64,000 nt of DNA, taken from contig CAJVZA010000001.1 in assembly GCA_913009315.1 (NCBI GenBank), forward strand, positions 1 through 64,000. Direction: 5' to 3'. Positions 35,301 to 43,419 of this stretch are shown here, piece after piece. The notes beneath the pieces were generated by a model that saw nothing but the letters and a program-made list of their open reading frames with translations, had not been told where the DNA came from and made no database searches. Each line of letters starts with the position of its first letter. Position 1 is the stretch's first letter. A program made the translations under genes and the position numbers. Source of the stretch: an uncultured Hippea sp. Lineage in GTDB: Bacteria; Campylobacterota_A; Desulfurellia; JAADFJ01.

Positions 35301-37052
35301 TTATAACCTGTTTTCGTTTAAAAAGATATTCTGATAGTTTTTGTAGTTTGACAAGGTAATTGTTTTAATACTTTTGCTGAGTTTAAACGATTGCTTAAAT
35401 GCTCTTTGTGATAACAGCATCTTCATGGCTCCGGTCAATGCCGTATTTCCAACCAGGTTAATTTCTTTTGCAGCTTTAGAGATTATACCTGTTGTGATAA
35501 GATCATCCGGTGATACAAAGTATCCAAAGCCTCCGGCAATCATTACCGACAGCGCAGACCAGCTTGTTGAGGTGTGATCAAGCAGAATTTTGATCGCACT
35601 TGTTATGGCCGCCTTTGCAAATATGAACTGTTCTATATCTGATTGGCTTATATAGATTGAGCGGGAATAATCCAGAAATAACGCCCTTTCACCGTTTTTG
35701 TTTTTCTTTATTCGCTTTAGAATTGCAGGGCTTATCTCAGAATTAATTTCGTCAGGACTGAGAAGTTTTCCATGGCTGTTGACCATTTTCCATTTAACAA
35801 GTTGAGCAACTGCGGATATAATCCCTGATCCGGCTATTCCTGCGGCCGGCTTGTTTCCTATTGTTTCAATTTTTAGATCATCGCTATCACTCAGCAGCAC
35901 CTTTTTTATGGCGCCATCTGCCGCAGTCATTCCGCATTCGATGTTTCCGCCTTCGAATGCCGGGCCGCTTGGTGCCGATGTTGCCCATATATTTCCATTT
36001 CTCTTTAAAGCGACCTCGCAGTTTGTGCCTATGTCGCAAAGTAAAAAATTTTCCTCATTAGATAAGGCTGTGAGATCAGATAGAATATCTCCTCCTATAT
36101 ACGCATCTACAAGAGGAACGAAATGTACAGGCGTGGCTTTATCAAGAGAATCAATGCCCATTTCAGCGGCGTTGGTGTCAAGTATGCTTATACTGTTTTT
36201 GTAAGGAAAAGCGGCAAGTCTGTCGGTAGGGATACCATAAGCAATATGGGTCATTGCACTGTTTGCCGTTATGCATATATAAACAATTCTGCCTGCCGAT
36301 TTGGATTCCCGGGATAATTTGAGCACGAGAAAATTGAGATCTTCGGTCAGTGCCTTTTTTAGATTCTCAAGACCATCGACAGCATATTGCATTCTGCTTA
36401 TTATGTCATATCCGTATTTTCTCTGAGAATTTGCCATGCCGTATCGGGCGATTATATTTCCCTCTAAATCGCGCAGTTCTCCTGCTATGGTTGTGGTGCC
36501 TATATCTACTGCCATAAGCAGCGGATTTTCGCAGTAAAGCGATACAACTGTTCCGTAATATGTTATTACGGCATCGATATTTTCGGCTTGGATTGCAGAT
36601 GGAATATGACGAATCAGCATATTGCCGATTTTTGCCCCGAGACAATGCTCGAGGTATGCCTTATCAGACGGAAAACTATGATTTTTATCTATCGATATTG
36701 ATTTTTTTCTTACTATTGGATCGATATCGGCAATAAATAAGGCTGAACCGGCGATAGATTTTATTTTTTTGGGTGGATTTTGTATTGTAATCAGTATATC
36801 TTTGTCTATTTCATGGCAGCACGCAAGGCGTATGTTTTCGTCTAATTCCGATTCTGAAAGCAGCTGCCTTTCAATTTTTCCGGCAGGCAGTTCGGCTTTG
36901 ATTTTGCACTGTCCGCACAGGCTATTGCCCCCACAGGGCGAATAGATGAGCGAATGTTCGGCGAGCCGGTGATAAAGATTGCCTCCTTCGGTATGAAAAA
37001 CAACTGTTTTCCCGTTTGATAGAACAATTATGCGGTATTTTAGATATTTCAC
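35301..37052 (-). CDS. RACo-like reductive activator of corrinoid proteins (2Fe-2S + ASKHA ATPase)
   Basis: This 583-residue protein has an N-terminal plant-type [2Fe-2S] domain (Cys40, Cys46, Cys49 in SPCGGNSLCGQCK and a further Cys at 78/79). It is followed by a linker and a large ASKHA ATPase region with AVDIGTTTIAGELRDL, LLCDIGTNCEVAL, APSGPAFEGGNIECGM and MIAGGFGYFVSPDDL. This is the DUF4445/RACo architecture, which uses ATP to drive low-potential re-reduction of Co(II) corrinoids in methyltransferase systems. No corrinoid protein or methyltransferase gene lies in the window, so its client is elsewhere. It sits downstream of the atpE hairpin. Confidence 0.88.
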   Translation of the reverse strand: MKYLKYRIIVLSNGKTVVFHTEGGNLYHRLAEHSLIYSPCGGNSLCGQCKIKAELPAGKIERQLLSESELDENIRLACCHEIDKDILITIQNPPKKIKSIAGSALFIADIDPIVRKKSISIDKNHSFPSDKAYLEHCLGAKIGNMLIRHIPSAIQAENIDAVITYYGTVVSLYCENPLLMAVDIGTTTIAGELRDLEGNIIARYGMANSQRKYGYDIISRMQYAVDGLENLKKALTEDLNFLVLKLSRESKSAGRIVYICITANSAMTHIAYGIPTDRLAAFPYKNSISILDTNAAEMGIDSLDKATPVHFVPLVDAYIGGDILSDLTALSNEENFLLCDIGTNCEVALKRNGNIWATSAPSGPAFEGGNIECGMTAADGAIKKVLLSDSDDLKIETIGNKPAAGIAGSGIISAVAQLVKWKMVNSHGKLLSPDEINSEISPAILKRIKKNKNGERALFLDYSRSIYISQSDIEQFIFAKAAITSAIKILLDHTSTSWSALSVMIAGGFGYFVSPDDLITTGIISKAAKEINLVGNTALTGAMKMLLSQRAFKQSFKLSKSIKTITLSNYKNYQNIFLNENRL

Positions 37053-37081
37053 TGATAAATATTAGAGATAGTTGAAACAGA

Positions 37082-37105
37082 CGCCCGTCTCATCTGAGAC
37101 GGGCG
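37082..37105 (-). terminator. hairpin terminator/attenuator between atpE and the RACo-like gene
   Basis: CGCCCGTCTCA (37082-37092) pairs perfectly with TGAGACGGGCG (37095-37105), an 11-bp GC-rich stem. On the minus strand it is followed by TCTGTTTC, a weak T-tract. It probably ends the trxB-hemL-atpZIBE transcript or reduces read-through into the activator gene. Confidence 0.55.
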
Positions 37106-37112
37106 CAAAATT

Positions 37113-37457
37113 TTAGATATGAAAAGGATTTGTGAAAAGGAGCAATAGAACAACAACTAACGTGTAGATAACCTGTGCCTCAATCATAGCCAAACCGATC
37201 ATCATTAAGGTCATAAGTTTACCGCCGAGTCCTGGATTCCTTGCGGTAGCGGTTGCTGTTCCGCTCACAACGTGTCCCATTCCAATTCCTCCGCCGGCAG
37301 CAGCAGCCCCTAACCCAATGGGTGCACCAAGTGCAACCATCTGATAGTAAGGAATTTTCTGCAGAACGGATAGGCTGGAACCTTCTCCTGCAGCTAAAGC
37401 CGGCATCGCAACGATCAGTACAAATATCGTTAATCCGGCTATTCTCCAAAACCTCAT
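37113..37457 (-). CDS. atpE: Fo ATP synthase c subunit
   Basis: This 114-residue proteolipid has two hairpin helices (GLGAAAAGGGIGMGHVVSG and LMMIGLAMIEAQVIYTLVVV) with the ion-carrying Glu93, plus a 24-residue signal-like hydrophobic N-terminal extension (IAGLTIFVLIVAMPALAAG). The helix lacks the Glu-Ser/Thr and the N-terminal Gln arrangement usual for Na+-coupled rings, so H+ is more likely. ATG 37457 is chosen because TAGGAGGTTG precedes it; TTG 37463 lies inside that site. It is the last gene of the second atp locus. Confidence 0.93.
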   Translation of the reverse strand: MRFWRIAGLTIFVLIVAMPALAAGEGSSLSVLQKIPYYQMVALGAPIGLGAAAAGGGIGMGHVVSGTATATARNPGLGGKLMTLMMIGLAMIEAQVIYTLVVVLLLLFTNPFHI

Positions 37458-37481
37458 AAACAACCTCCTAAAGTTTTCAAT

Positions 37482-38144
37482 TTATTCGTGTGACGGTTCG
37501 CCGACTGCATCGGCGATATAAAGAGCTGTGAGAAGTGCAAAAATAAACGCCTGAAGCAGTGCGGAAAAAATTACTAAAAACATGATTGGTATCGGAATGA
37601 TATACGGAAAAAGCATAAAAAAAACTGCCAAAAGTAAATCATCTCCGAATATATTACCGAAAAGACGAACAGAAAGTGAAAGCACCCTTGCAAAATGTCC
37701 TATTATTTCAAGCGGCATAAAATAAGGCGTCAGCCACCAGATTGGACCCGTAAAATGTTTAATATATCCAAACCCGTGTCGTTTTATGCCAAGATATTGA
37801 TAGTATACAAACACTATTAATGTCATTGACAAAGTAGTGTCCAGTTTGCCCGTTGGGGGATCAAAATATGGAATAAGCTCAGTAAGATTTGCCGCAAGAA
37901 TAAAAAGTGAAAGCGTGGCGATAAGAGGAAAATGCTTTGCAATCTCATCTTTGCCGAGAATATCCTCAAAGAACTTATATATCCCTTCAACCACAGCTTC
38001 AAAAACATTCTGCAGGTGACCGGGCAATATCTTGAGCGATGAGCGCACAATCAGGGATACTACTATAAGCCCGATAATAATCAGCCATGTGAATGAAATA
38101 TAGTGCGGCAACGGTATAAAATCTAAAAACGTTGGGGCTTCCAT
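37482..38144 (-). CDS. atpB: Fo ATP synthase a subunit
   Basis: This 220-residue membrane protein has about six helices. The essential Arg lies in RVLSLSVRLFGNIFGDDLL, and the final helix contains LLQAFIFALLTALYIADAVG. ATG 38144 is chosen because GGAGGTTGGAG lies upstream. It forms the ion half-channels against the c-ring and lies just upstream of atpE, separate from the F1 cluster, as in Geobacter-like genomes. Confidence 0.95.
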   Translation of the reverse strand: MEAPTFLDFIPLPHYISFTWLIIIGLIVVSLIVRSSLKILPGHLQNVFEAVVEGIYKFFEDILGKDEIAKHFPLIATLSLFILAANLTELIPYFDPPTGKLDTTLSMTLIVFVYYQYLGIKRHGFGYIKHFTGPIWWLTPYFMPLEIIGHFARVLSLSVRLFGNIFGDDLLLAVFFMLFPYIIPIPIMFLVIFSALLQAFIFALLTALYIADAVGEPSHE

Positions 38145-38187
38145 ACTCTCCAACCTCCAAATTCTTATATATTTTTTGGACTAAATT

Positions 38188-38571
38188 TTAGCCCTTATTT
38201 TTCTCATATAATATGCAGAAACCGACAGAAATAACCAAAAAAACAGGTCCTAAAGCCAGTCCCAATGCAAAACCAATCCAATTAAGATTGGCAATAAAAA
38301 GGAGTATAACGGAAAAGGCTATCAACATCAAGTACCTTAGGAAATTTGAAACCATAAAAAACAAACTTTTTTTATTTTTGAAGATTCCGACAGCACCTTT
38401 TTTTAGCAGCCAGTAATCAAAGCAGAATAGAGCCGCTCCGAAGATAAAGGCTATTGTATATTCATAATGCAGGGCGGTTATAACGACGGCTGCCAGGATA
38501 TAAAAGATGACACCCAATTGTTCAATCTTTTTCAGAGAAGGCATGCCTTCGATTATTTTAGACGTTTCCAT
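38188..38571 (-). CDS. atpI: ATP synthase I-like membrane protein
   Basis: This protein of about 127 residues has four hydrophobic helices (YILAAVVITALHY; YTIAFIFGAALFCFDYWLL; YLMLIAFSVILLFIANL; ALGPVFLVISVGFCILY), matching the AtpI size and layout. It lies between atpZ and atpB. The start is uncertain: ATG 38571 (preceded by CAGGA) or TTG 38589; both overlap the atpZ end. AtpI proteins assist c-ring assembly. Confidence 0.75.
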   Translation of the reverse strand: METSKIIEGMPSLKKIEQLGVIFYILAAVVITALHYEYTIAFIFGAALFCFDYWLLKKGAVGIFKNKKSLFFMVSNFLRYLMLIAFSVILLFIANLNWIGFALGLALGPVFLVISVGFCILYEKNKG

Positions 38572-38765
38572 TCCTGATACATACTCCAAAATGCAGCTCC
38601 TATACCGTAAAAAAGAAATAACAGAAACAAGAGGTGATATTTTGTGGGAAATTTTTCATCGAGAAAATATCCTATAACGCCGCCTATAAGGATACTGAAA
38701 ACAACCGCTAAACCTAATGAAAACGATTTATACAGTGCCCAATATTCTTTTATCTGTTTCTTCAT
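38553..38765 (-). CDS. atpZ: AtpZ-like small membrane protein
   Basis: This 70-residue protein has two hydrophobic helices (FSLGLAVVFSILIGGVIGYF with DEKFPTKYHL between; LFLLFLFYGIGAAFWSMY), typical of the AtpZ/'F0F1 ATPase subunit' family that accompanies AtpI at atp loci and may help Mg2+ supply or assembly. It overlaps atpI and follows hemL after 14 bases. Confidence 0.8.
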   Translation of the reverse strand: MKKQIKEYWALYKSFSLGLAVVFSILIGGVIGYFLDEKFPTKYHLLFLLFLFYGIGAAFWSMYQEWKRLK

Positions 38766-38779
38766 ATAGATGCATTAGT

Positions 38780-40069
38780 TTATGAAACCTCTTGTTCGAG
38801 AAAACTGTCAAAAGCGTTTATCGTGGTTGAAATTTGATCCTCAGTATGTTCTGTTGACAGAAAGGACGTTTCAAACGGAGAAGGAGCGAAGTAGATTCCC
38901 TGATTAAGCATAGACCGAAAGTATCGAGTGAAGCGATTTGTATTGGAATTTTTTACATCCAGGAGATTCTCAACCCTTTTGTTGGAGAAAAAAATACTAA
39001 AAATCGATCCTGCATGAGGTGTATCTATTGATATTTTATGAAACGAAGCCGATTTATGCAAACCGCTGCATAGTTTGCTGTTTAATTGTTCAAAATATTT
39101 GTACGGATCGAGCTTTTTGAGCTTTTTTAATGTAGCAATACCTGCAGCCATTCCAAGCGGATTACCTGAAAGTGTACCGGCTTGATAAATAGGCCCTTCC
39201 GGTGCGATTTCGCTCATATAAATTGATTTTCCTCCATACGCTGCAACAGGCATTCCTCCTCCGATCACCTTCCCGTAGCAGATAAGATCGGGGTCAATGC
39301 CCATTTTGGATATTGCAGTGCCATAGCATGTTCTGAATCCGACTAATACTTCATCGGCAATAAATAAAGCGCCGTATTTGCGTGTATTTTTTCTTATAGT
39401 CTTGAGAAAACTTTTCTTTGGTATTATTAAACCCATATTTGCGGCAATTGACTCAACTATAACGCATGCTATTCGATCACCATATTTGTCGAAACAATCG
39501 GCAACCGATTTATCATCATTATATTCCAGAACTATCGTATCTGATGCCAAAGATTGAGGAACGCCCGGGCTGCTTGGAACACCCAATGTCATAGCACCGG
39601 AGCCTGCGCTTACGAGAAGGCTATCCGCATGTCCATGATAACAGCCGTTAAATTTGATGATTTTGTCTTTTCCGGTAACACCTCTGGCAAGTCTTATGGC
39701 GCTCATGGCGGCCTCTGTTCCTGAATTGACAAAACGTATTTTTTCCGGACCGCCCTCACTTTTATGAATAATTTTAGCAAGTTCGGTTTCCAGATCGGTA
39801 GGCGCTCCAAATGATGTGCCTCTTTCCAATACGGATTTAATTGCCTCCATAACATCGTTATCACGATGTCCTAAAATTAACGGTCCCCATGAACAAACAT
39901 AGTCTATATATCTGTTTCCATCAACATCCGTTATATATGATCCGGAGCCGTTTTTAATAAACAGGGGGGTGCCTCCGACAGCGTTGAATGATCTTACCGG
40001 GCTGTCCACTCCGCCCGCAATATATCTTTTTGCTTCATCGAAAAGCTGCTTTGATTTTTCATAAATCAT
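38780..40069 (-). CDS. hemL: glutamate-1-semialdehyde 2,1-aminomutase
   Basis: This 429-residue PLP enzyme makes 5-aminolevulinate by the C5 route. Characteristic segments are GGVDSPVRSFNAVGGTPLF, VNSGTEAAMSAIRLARG, FNGCYHGHADSLLV and YGKVIGGGMPVAAYGG, with the PLP Lys at about 267. Haem supply suits the cytochromes and haem sensor encoded nearby. It overlaps trxB by four bases and precedes atpZ. Confidence 0.96.
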   Translation of the reverse strand: MIYEKSKQLFDEAKRYIAGGVDSPVRSFNAVGGTPLFIKNGSGSYITDVDGNRYIDYVCSWGPLILGHRDNDVMEAIKSVLERGTSFGAPTDLETELAKIIHKSEGGPEKIRFVNSGTEAAMSAIRLARGVTGKDKIIKFNGCYHGHADSLLVSAGSGAMTLGVPSSPGVPQSLASDTIVLEYNDDKSVADCFDKYGDRIACVIVESIAANMGLIIPKKSFLKTIRKNTRKYGALFIADEVLVGFRTCYGTAISKMGIDPDLICYGKVIGGGMPVAAYGGKSIYMSEIAPEGPIYQAGTLSGNPLGMAAGIATLKKLKKLDPYKYFEQLNSKLCSGLHKSASFHKISIDTPHAGSIFSIFFSNKRVENLLDVKNSNTNRFTRYFRSMLNQGIYFAPSPFETSFLSTEHTEDQISTTINAFDSFLEQEVS

Positions 40070-40983
40070 GATAATCCTATGAGGTATCTGTTCACCGAAT
40101 CGGCAGCTACGGCACCATCTGATGCTGCGGTTATAAGCTGTTTCAACGGCGATACTCTGACGTCTCCTGCAGCAAAAACCCCTTTTATATTTGTTGACAT
40201 TCTCGAGTCTGTTACTATATATCCCTGTTTATCATCCAATATAGGCGGACAAAAATCTTTACTTGCAGGTATCAAACCGATATAAATAAATACACCATCT
40301 ACCTTCAAGATAGAACTCGATCCGTCTTTGGTGCTTTTTAATGCAAGCGATTCCACTTTTTGTTCTCCGTTTACCGTTTCTACAACAGTTGACCATAAAA
40401 ACTTGATATTCGGCGTATTGAATGCCTTTTCCTGTAAAATTTTTGAGGCTCTGAGCTGATCTCTTCTGTGAATTACATAGATCTTGTTGACAAGTTTTGA
40501 GAGAAAGAGTGATTCGTCTATTGCTGAGTCTCCGCCTCCCACAACAGCAACATCTTTTCCTTTAAAAAAGAACCCGTCGCATGTTGCGCAGAAAGAAATA
40601 CCTCTTCCGATAAATTTCGCTTCATTTTTTGCATTAAGTTTTCTTGGACTTGCGCCTGTGGCAATGATTACAGCTTTAGCTTCAATCTGAGAACCATCAT
40701 CAAATTCTACCGTTTTCCCATCACTATTGCCGCGAATGTTAATACAGTTCTTGTATAACATCGGGACATTCAGACTTTTTACCTGTTTTTCAAAGTTTTG
40801 AATCAGATCAAAACCTGATATAGGCCCGGGAACTCCCGGATAATTTTCAACATTAGCTGACACAATAATTTGTCCGCCGGCAGCCTTTTGCTCAAATATT
40901 TTGCATTCAATGCCGTATCTTGCCGCGTAAATCGCTGCGGAAAGTCCGGCAACACCTCCACCAATGATTGCAAGCTGTAACAT
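40066..40983 (-). CDS. trxB: thioredoxin reductase (NADPH)
   Basis: This 305-residue flavoprotein has FAD motif IIGGGVAGLSAAIYAARYG, redox-active Cys132/Cys135 in GISFCATCDGFFF, NADPH motif VAVVGGGDSAIDESLFLS, and C-terminal FAD contact GVFAAGDVRVSPLKQLITAA. ATG 40983 is chosen because AAGGAGAG lies just before it. It starts a cluster with hemL and the Fo genes. A MITE-like repeat ends 26 bases upstream, between it and trxA. Confidence 0.94.
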   Translation of the reverse strand: MLQLAIIGGGVAGLSAAIYAARYGIECKIFEQKAAGGQIIVSANVENYPGVPGPISGFDLIQNFEKQVKSLNVPMLYKNCINIRGNSDGKTVEFDDGSQIEAKAVIIATGASPRKLNAKNEAKFIGRGISFCATCDGFFFKGKDVAVVGGGDSAIDESLFLSKLVNKIYVIHRRDQLRASKILQEKAFNTPNIKFLWSTVVETVNGEQKVESLALKSTKDGSSSILKVDGVFIYIGLIPASKDFCPPILDDKQGYIVTDSRMSTNIKGVFAAGDVRVSPLKQLITAASDGAVAADSVNRYLIGLS

Positions 40984-41008
40984 CTGTACTCTCCTTAAAA
41001 TTTTACCT

Positions 41009-41280
41009 ATAATGAGACCACTGCACAATAAACGCTTCTACAGAAGCCGAATAAACGACAAGATTTAGAAATTAGAATTTGATGGACTAACCGGTTAGTT
41101 TGAAAATTTTCATTTCCTGAAGATTGCCGTTTACTTGGCTTCCCTGCGGGCAACATGAACTTTCCCATATGCTTACGTTAAACTTCCTTGAATTAACCGG
41201 TTAATCCTGCAGAAGTTTGCCTTGCCTGTGAAAAAGCTGATATTGCTGTGAAAGTGCTTACTGCGCAGTGGTCTCATTAT
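41009..41280. mobile_element. complete MITE-like element (272 bp) with GAGACC terminal inverted repeats
   Basis: The left end reads ATAATGAGACCACTGCACAA and the right end is its inverted copy (TTACTGCGCAGTGGTCTCAT and the following TAT, ending 41280), so about 23 bp of terminal inverted repeat with two mismatches. The interior encodes no protein but has inverted AACCGGTTA motifs at about 41088-41097 and 41200-41208. Only two such ends at this separation were found here; other copies show one end or an end-to-end pair. It lies between trxA and trxB, 26 bases before the trxB start. Confidence 0.7.
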
Positions 41281-41479
41281 CTTAGATCTTTATTGATTTT
41301 GCTATATAGCTGAGCCAATAATACATTAAATATAAGCATGTAAAGATCCTTTGATATATTGTTGCCATCTATCTTTTCAGGTAAAATTATATTTTTATAC
41401 ATTTAAGATATTACCATAAAGATTTTGTCCGGTTGCCATGTTTCCGATTGTTATGCTATGGATTGATAATTGACTGATA

Positions 41480-41800
41480 TTATTGCAGCAGTTTTATTTT
41501 TTCTACATAGCTTTCTTTGGGAGCGGCACCTATAACCTGATCAACAACTTTTCCGCCCTTAAAAAACATAACGGTTGGAATAGACATAATGCCGTAGCGG
41601 GATGCTATTGACGGCTGTTCATCCGTATTTAATTTGCCGACTATAACATCATCGGTTTCATCGGCAATTTCGTCTATTACGGGTGCTACCATACGACAAG
41701 GACCGCACCATGGAGCCCAAAAATCTACTATTACCAAACTTTTTGCGTTTATTACTTCGCTTTCCCAATTAGCTTCTGTTAATACAATTTCTTTTGACAT
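41480..41800 (-). CDS. trxA: thioredoxin
   Basis: This 106-residue classical thioredoxin has active site WCGPC (Cys32, Cys35) in VDFWAPWCGPCRMVAP and the cis-Pro loop SIPTVMFFKGG. The start at 41800 (MSKEIVL) is preferred because AGGAGG precedes it. It is reduced by the TrxB encoded on the same strand beyond the MITE element. Confidence 0.96.
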   Translation of the reverse strand: MSKEIVLTEANWESEVINAKSLVIVDFWAPWCGPCRMVAPVIDEIADETDDVIVGKLNTDEQPSIASRYGIMSIPTVMFFKGGKVVDQVIGAAPKESYVEKIKLLQ

Positions 41801-41850
41801 AAAACCTCCTTTTATTGCTGCAATCCAAATTGTCAACTAAGGCATAGATG

Positions 41851-41878
41851 ATGATAAAAACATTGATCAAATTGTCAA
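41851..41878 (-). promoter_or_regulatory. promoter of trxA
   Basis: On the minus strand TTGACA (41878-41873) and TATCAT (41856-41851) have a 16-bp spacer, giving a leader of about 45 bases to the trxA start. A second TTGACA at about 41839-41834 has no matching -10. Confidence 0.55.
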
Positions 41879-41986
41879 GTCAGCTGAATCTGATAAGATA
41901 GAAAGGGGCGCCTCCGTTAATTCTGTGCGTTTCGGATTTGGAGCTCAGAATGATCATTCTGCGGATTAACAGAGATGTCCTTTATT

Positions 41987-42039
41987 ATGAGACCACTGCA
42001 CAATAAGCTGTGAATTTGCTTATTGTGCAGTGGTCTCAT
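41987..42039. repeat. two MITE termini head-to-head: 22-bp perfect inverted repeat
   Basis: ATGAGACCACTGCACAATAAGC (41987-42008) is the exact inverse of the sequence at 42018-42039, with only nine bases between. The arms equal the termini of the element at 41009-41280, so this is a minimal internally deleted copy. A third, diverged copy of the element's core lies just to the left (about 41917-41950). It ends 28 bases before the cutA start, so it forms the cutA leader as a very stable hairpin. Confidence 0.75.
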
Positions 42040-42067
42040 TATGGAAGCATGAATGGAGGAAGTATCT

Positions 42068-42391
42068 ATGATTATGATGATTGTTTCGGCGCCTGCCGAT
42101 GCTGCCGAAAATATTGCTAAAGAGCTTTTGGCAAAGCGAATTGCAGGATGTGTTCAAATACTGAAATCTGTTGAATCCGTCTATATTTGGAAAGGAAAGC
42201 TTGAAACGGCTGATGAAAGCATTTTGTTTGTAAAGCTTCCTAAAAAGAATGAATCGGCCGCTCAGGAAATCATCAAAGAAGCGCATCCTTATGAAGTTCC
42301 TGAGATTCTTTCTGTAGATGTAAGCTCTAATGAAGAGTACAGGCGTTGGCTGTACGAGGTTGCATCAGATAAACGGCCGAAAAAAATTTAG
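42068..42391 (+). CDS. cutA: divalent-cation tolerance protein CutA
   Basis: This 107-residue protein fits CutA: IVSAPADAAENIAKELLAKR, AGCVQILKSVESVYIWKGKL, KEAHPYEVPEILSVDVSS and a final YRRWLYEV. CutA proteins are trimeric signal-protein-like folds linked to metal tolerance, with unclear molecular role. ATG 42068 is preferred because GGAGGA lies at 42055-42060; ATG 42053 overlaps that site. Confidence 0.92.
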   Translation: MIMMIVSAPADAAENIAKELLAKRIAGCVQILKSVESVYIWKGKLETADESILFVKLPKKNESAAQEIIKEAHPYEVPEILSVDVSSNEEYRRWLYEVASDKRPKKI

Positions 42392-42428
42392 CCTGTATGA
42401 AATTCTTGTAAACAAAAGTAAAATGCGG

Positions 42429-42457
42429 TTGACATCGCTGCTTTTTTGGTATTTAAT
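42429..42457 (+). promoter_or_regulatory. promoter of etfBA-fixCX
   Basis: TTGACA (42429-42434), a 17-bp spacer and TTTAAT (42452-42457) lie 140 bases before etfB. GGGAGGGA follows at about 42588. Confidence 0.6.
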
Positions 42458-42599
42458 CAATACGATCAGATATATGTGAAAAAATGAGTGATAAATGACA
42501 GTGAAATTAAGGGTGATGCTTAAATAGCAAAGATTTTTTGGGCACACCTATGAACGATAAAATTTTGGGAGCATGAATTTTGATTAGGGAGGGAGTTTT

Positions 42600-43409
42600 A
42601 TGCACATTCTGGTTTTTGTTAAACAAGTTCCGGATGCTTCTCAGGTTAGGGTAAACTATGAAACCGGAACATTGATAAGGGAAGGTGTTCCGGCTATTCT
42701 GAACCCGTTTGAGGAACATGCGGTTGAAGAGGCCGTCAGGCTAAAAAATGAATACGGCGGCAAGGTAACCATTATAACAATGGGTCCTCCGCAAGCTTCA
42801 GAAGCACTTAAACAGTGCCTTTCGAGAGGAGCGGATAAGGCGTATCTTTTAAGCGATAGAATTTTTGCAGGTTCGGATACTCTTGCTACCTCTTATGCCC
42901 TTTATGAGGGTGCAAGAAAGATTGTGGATTTGGAAGGAGATGTCGATCTTTTTTTTGCCGGCAAACAGGCGATAGATGGAGATACTGCACAGACAGGTCC
43001 CGGAATAGCAACGAGATTTAATCTTCCGCTGATTACATATTTAATCAAAATTGACGAACTTAATTTGGAAGAAAAGTATGTAATTGCAACAAGATTGACA
43101 GAGTTTGGTCAGGAAACAATCAAAGCGCCGATCCCGGTATTTTTTACGGTTGAAGAAAGTCTTAACATTCTCTCCCATTCTCCGCTGCCATATCTGATAA
43201 AGGCTGAGAAAGCAGAAATTGAGTTACTTTCCGGGAAAAATGTTCCCCTTGATAAGGAGCAGTGCGGTTTGAAACATTCGCCAACTATGGTCAAAAAGGC
43301 TTTTACTCCGGAAAAACGGCAGCGTGGAGCGACATTATCAGGAACTTTTGATGATGTGGTAAGTCAGACGGCTGATAAGATTGCGCCGTTCTTAAAAAAG
43401 GTTTCCTGA
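42600..43409 (+). CDS. etfB: electron transfer flavoprotein beta subunit
   Basis: This 269-residue protein has the EtfB pattern: HILVFVKQVPDASQVRV, LNPFEEHAVEEAVRLKN, SRGADKAYLLSD and FFAGKQAIDGDTAQTGPGIA. It is longer than housekeeping EtfB of mitochondria type and sits with etfA, fixC and fixX, so it belongs to the FixABCX-like quinone-linked group. It carries the AMP/FAD site shared with EtfA. Confidence 0.94.
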   Translation: MHILVFVKQVPDASQVRVNYETGTLIREGVPAILNPFEEHAVEEAVRLKNEYGGKVTIITMGPPQASEALKQCLSRGADKAYLLSDRIFAGSDTLATSYALYEGARKIVDLEGDVDLFFAGKQAIDGDTAQTGPGIATRFNLPLITYLIKIDELNLEEKYVIATRLTEFGQETIKAPIPVFFTVEESLNILSHSPLPYLIKAEKAEIELLSGKNVPLDKEQCGLKHSPTMVKKAFTPEKRQRGATLSGTFDDVVSQTADKIAPFLKKVS

Positions 43410-43419
43410 GAGGTATATT

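Noticed and set aside
37113-37457. Na+-translocating c-ring
   Set aside because: The ion-site helix reads M-I-E-A-Q and lacks the Glu-Ser/Thr and upstream Gln pattern of sodium-type c subunits; proton coupling is more likely.
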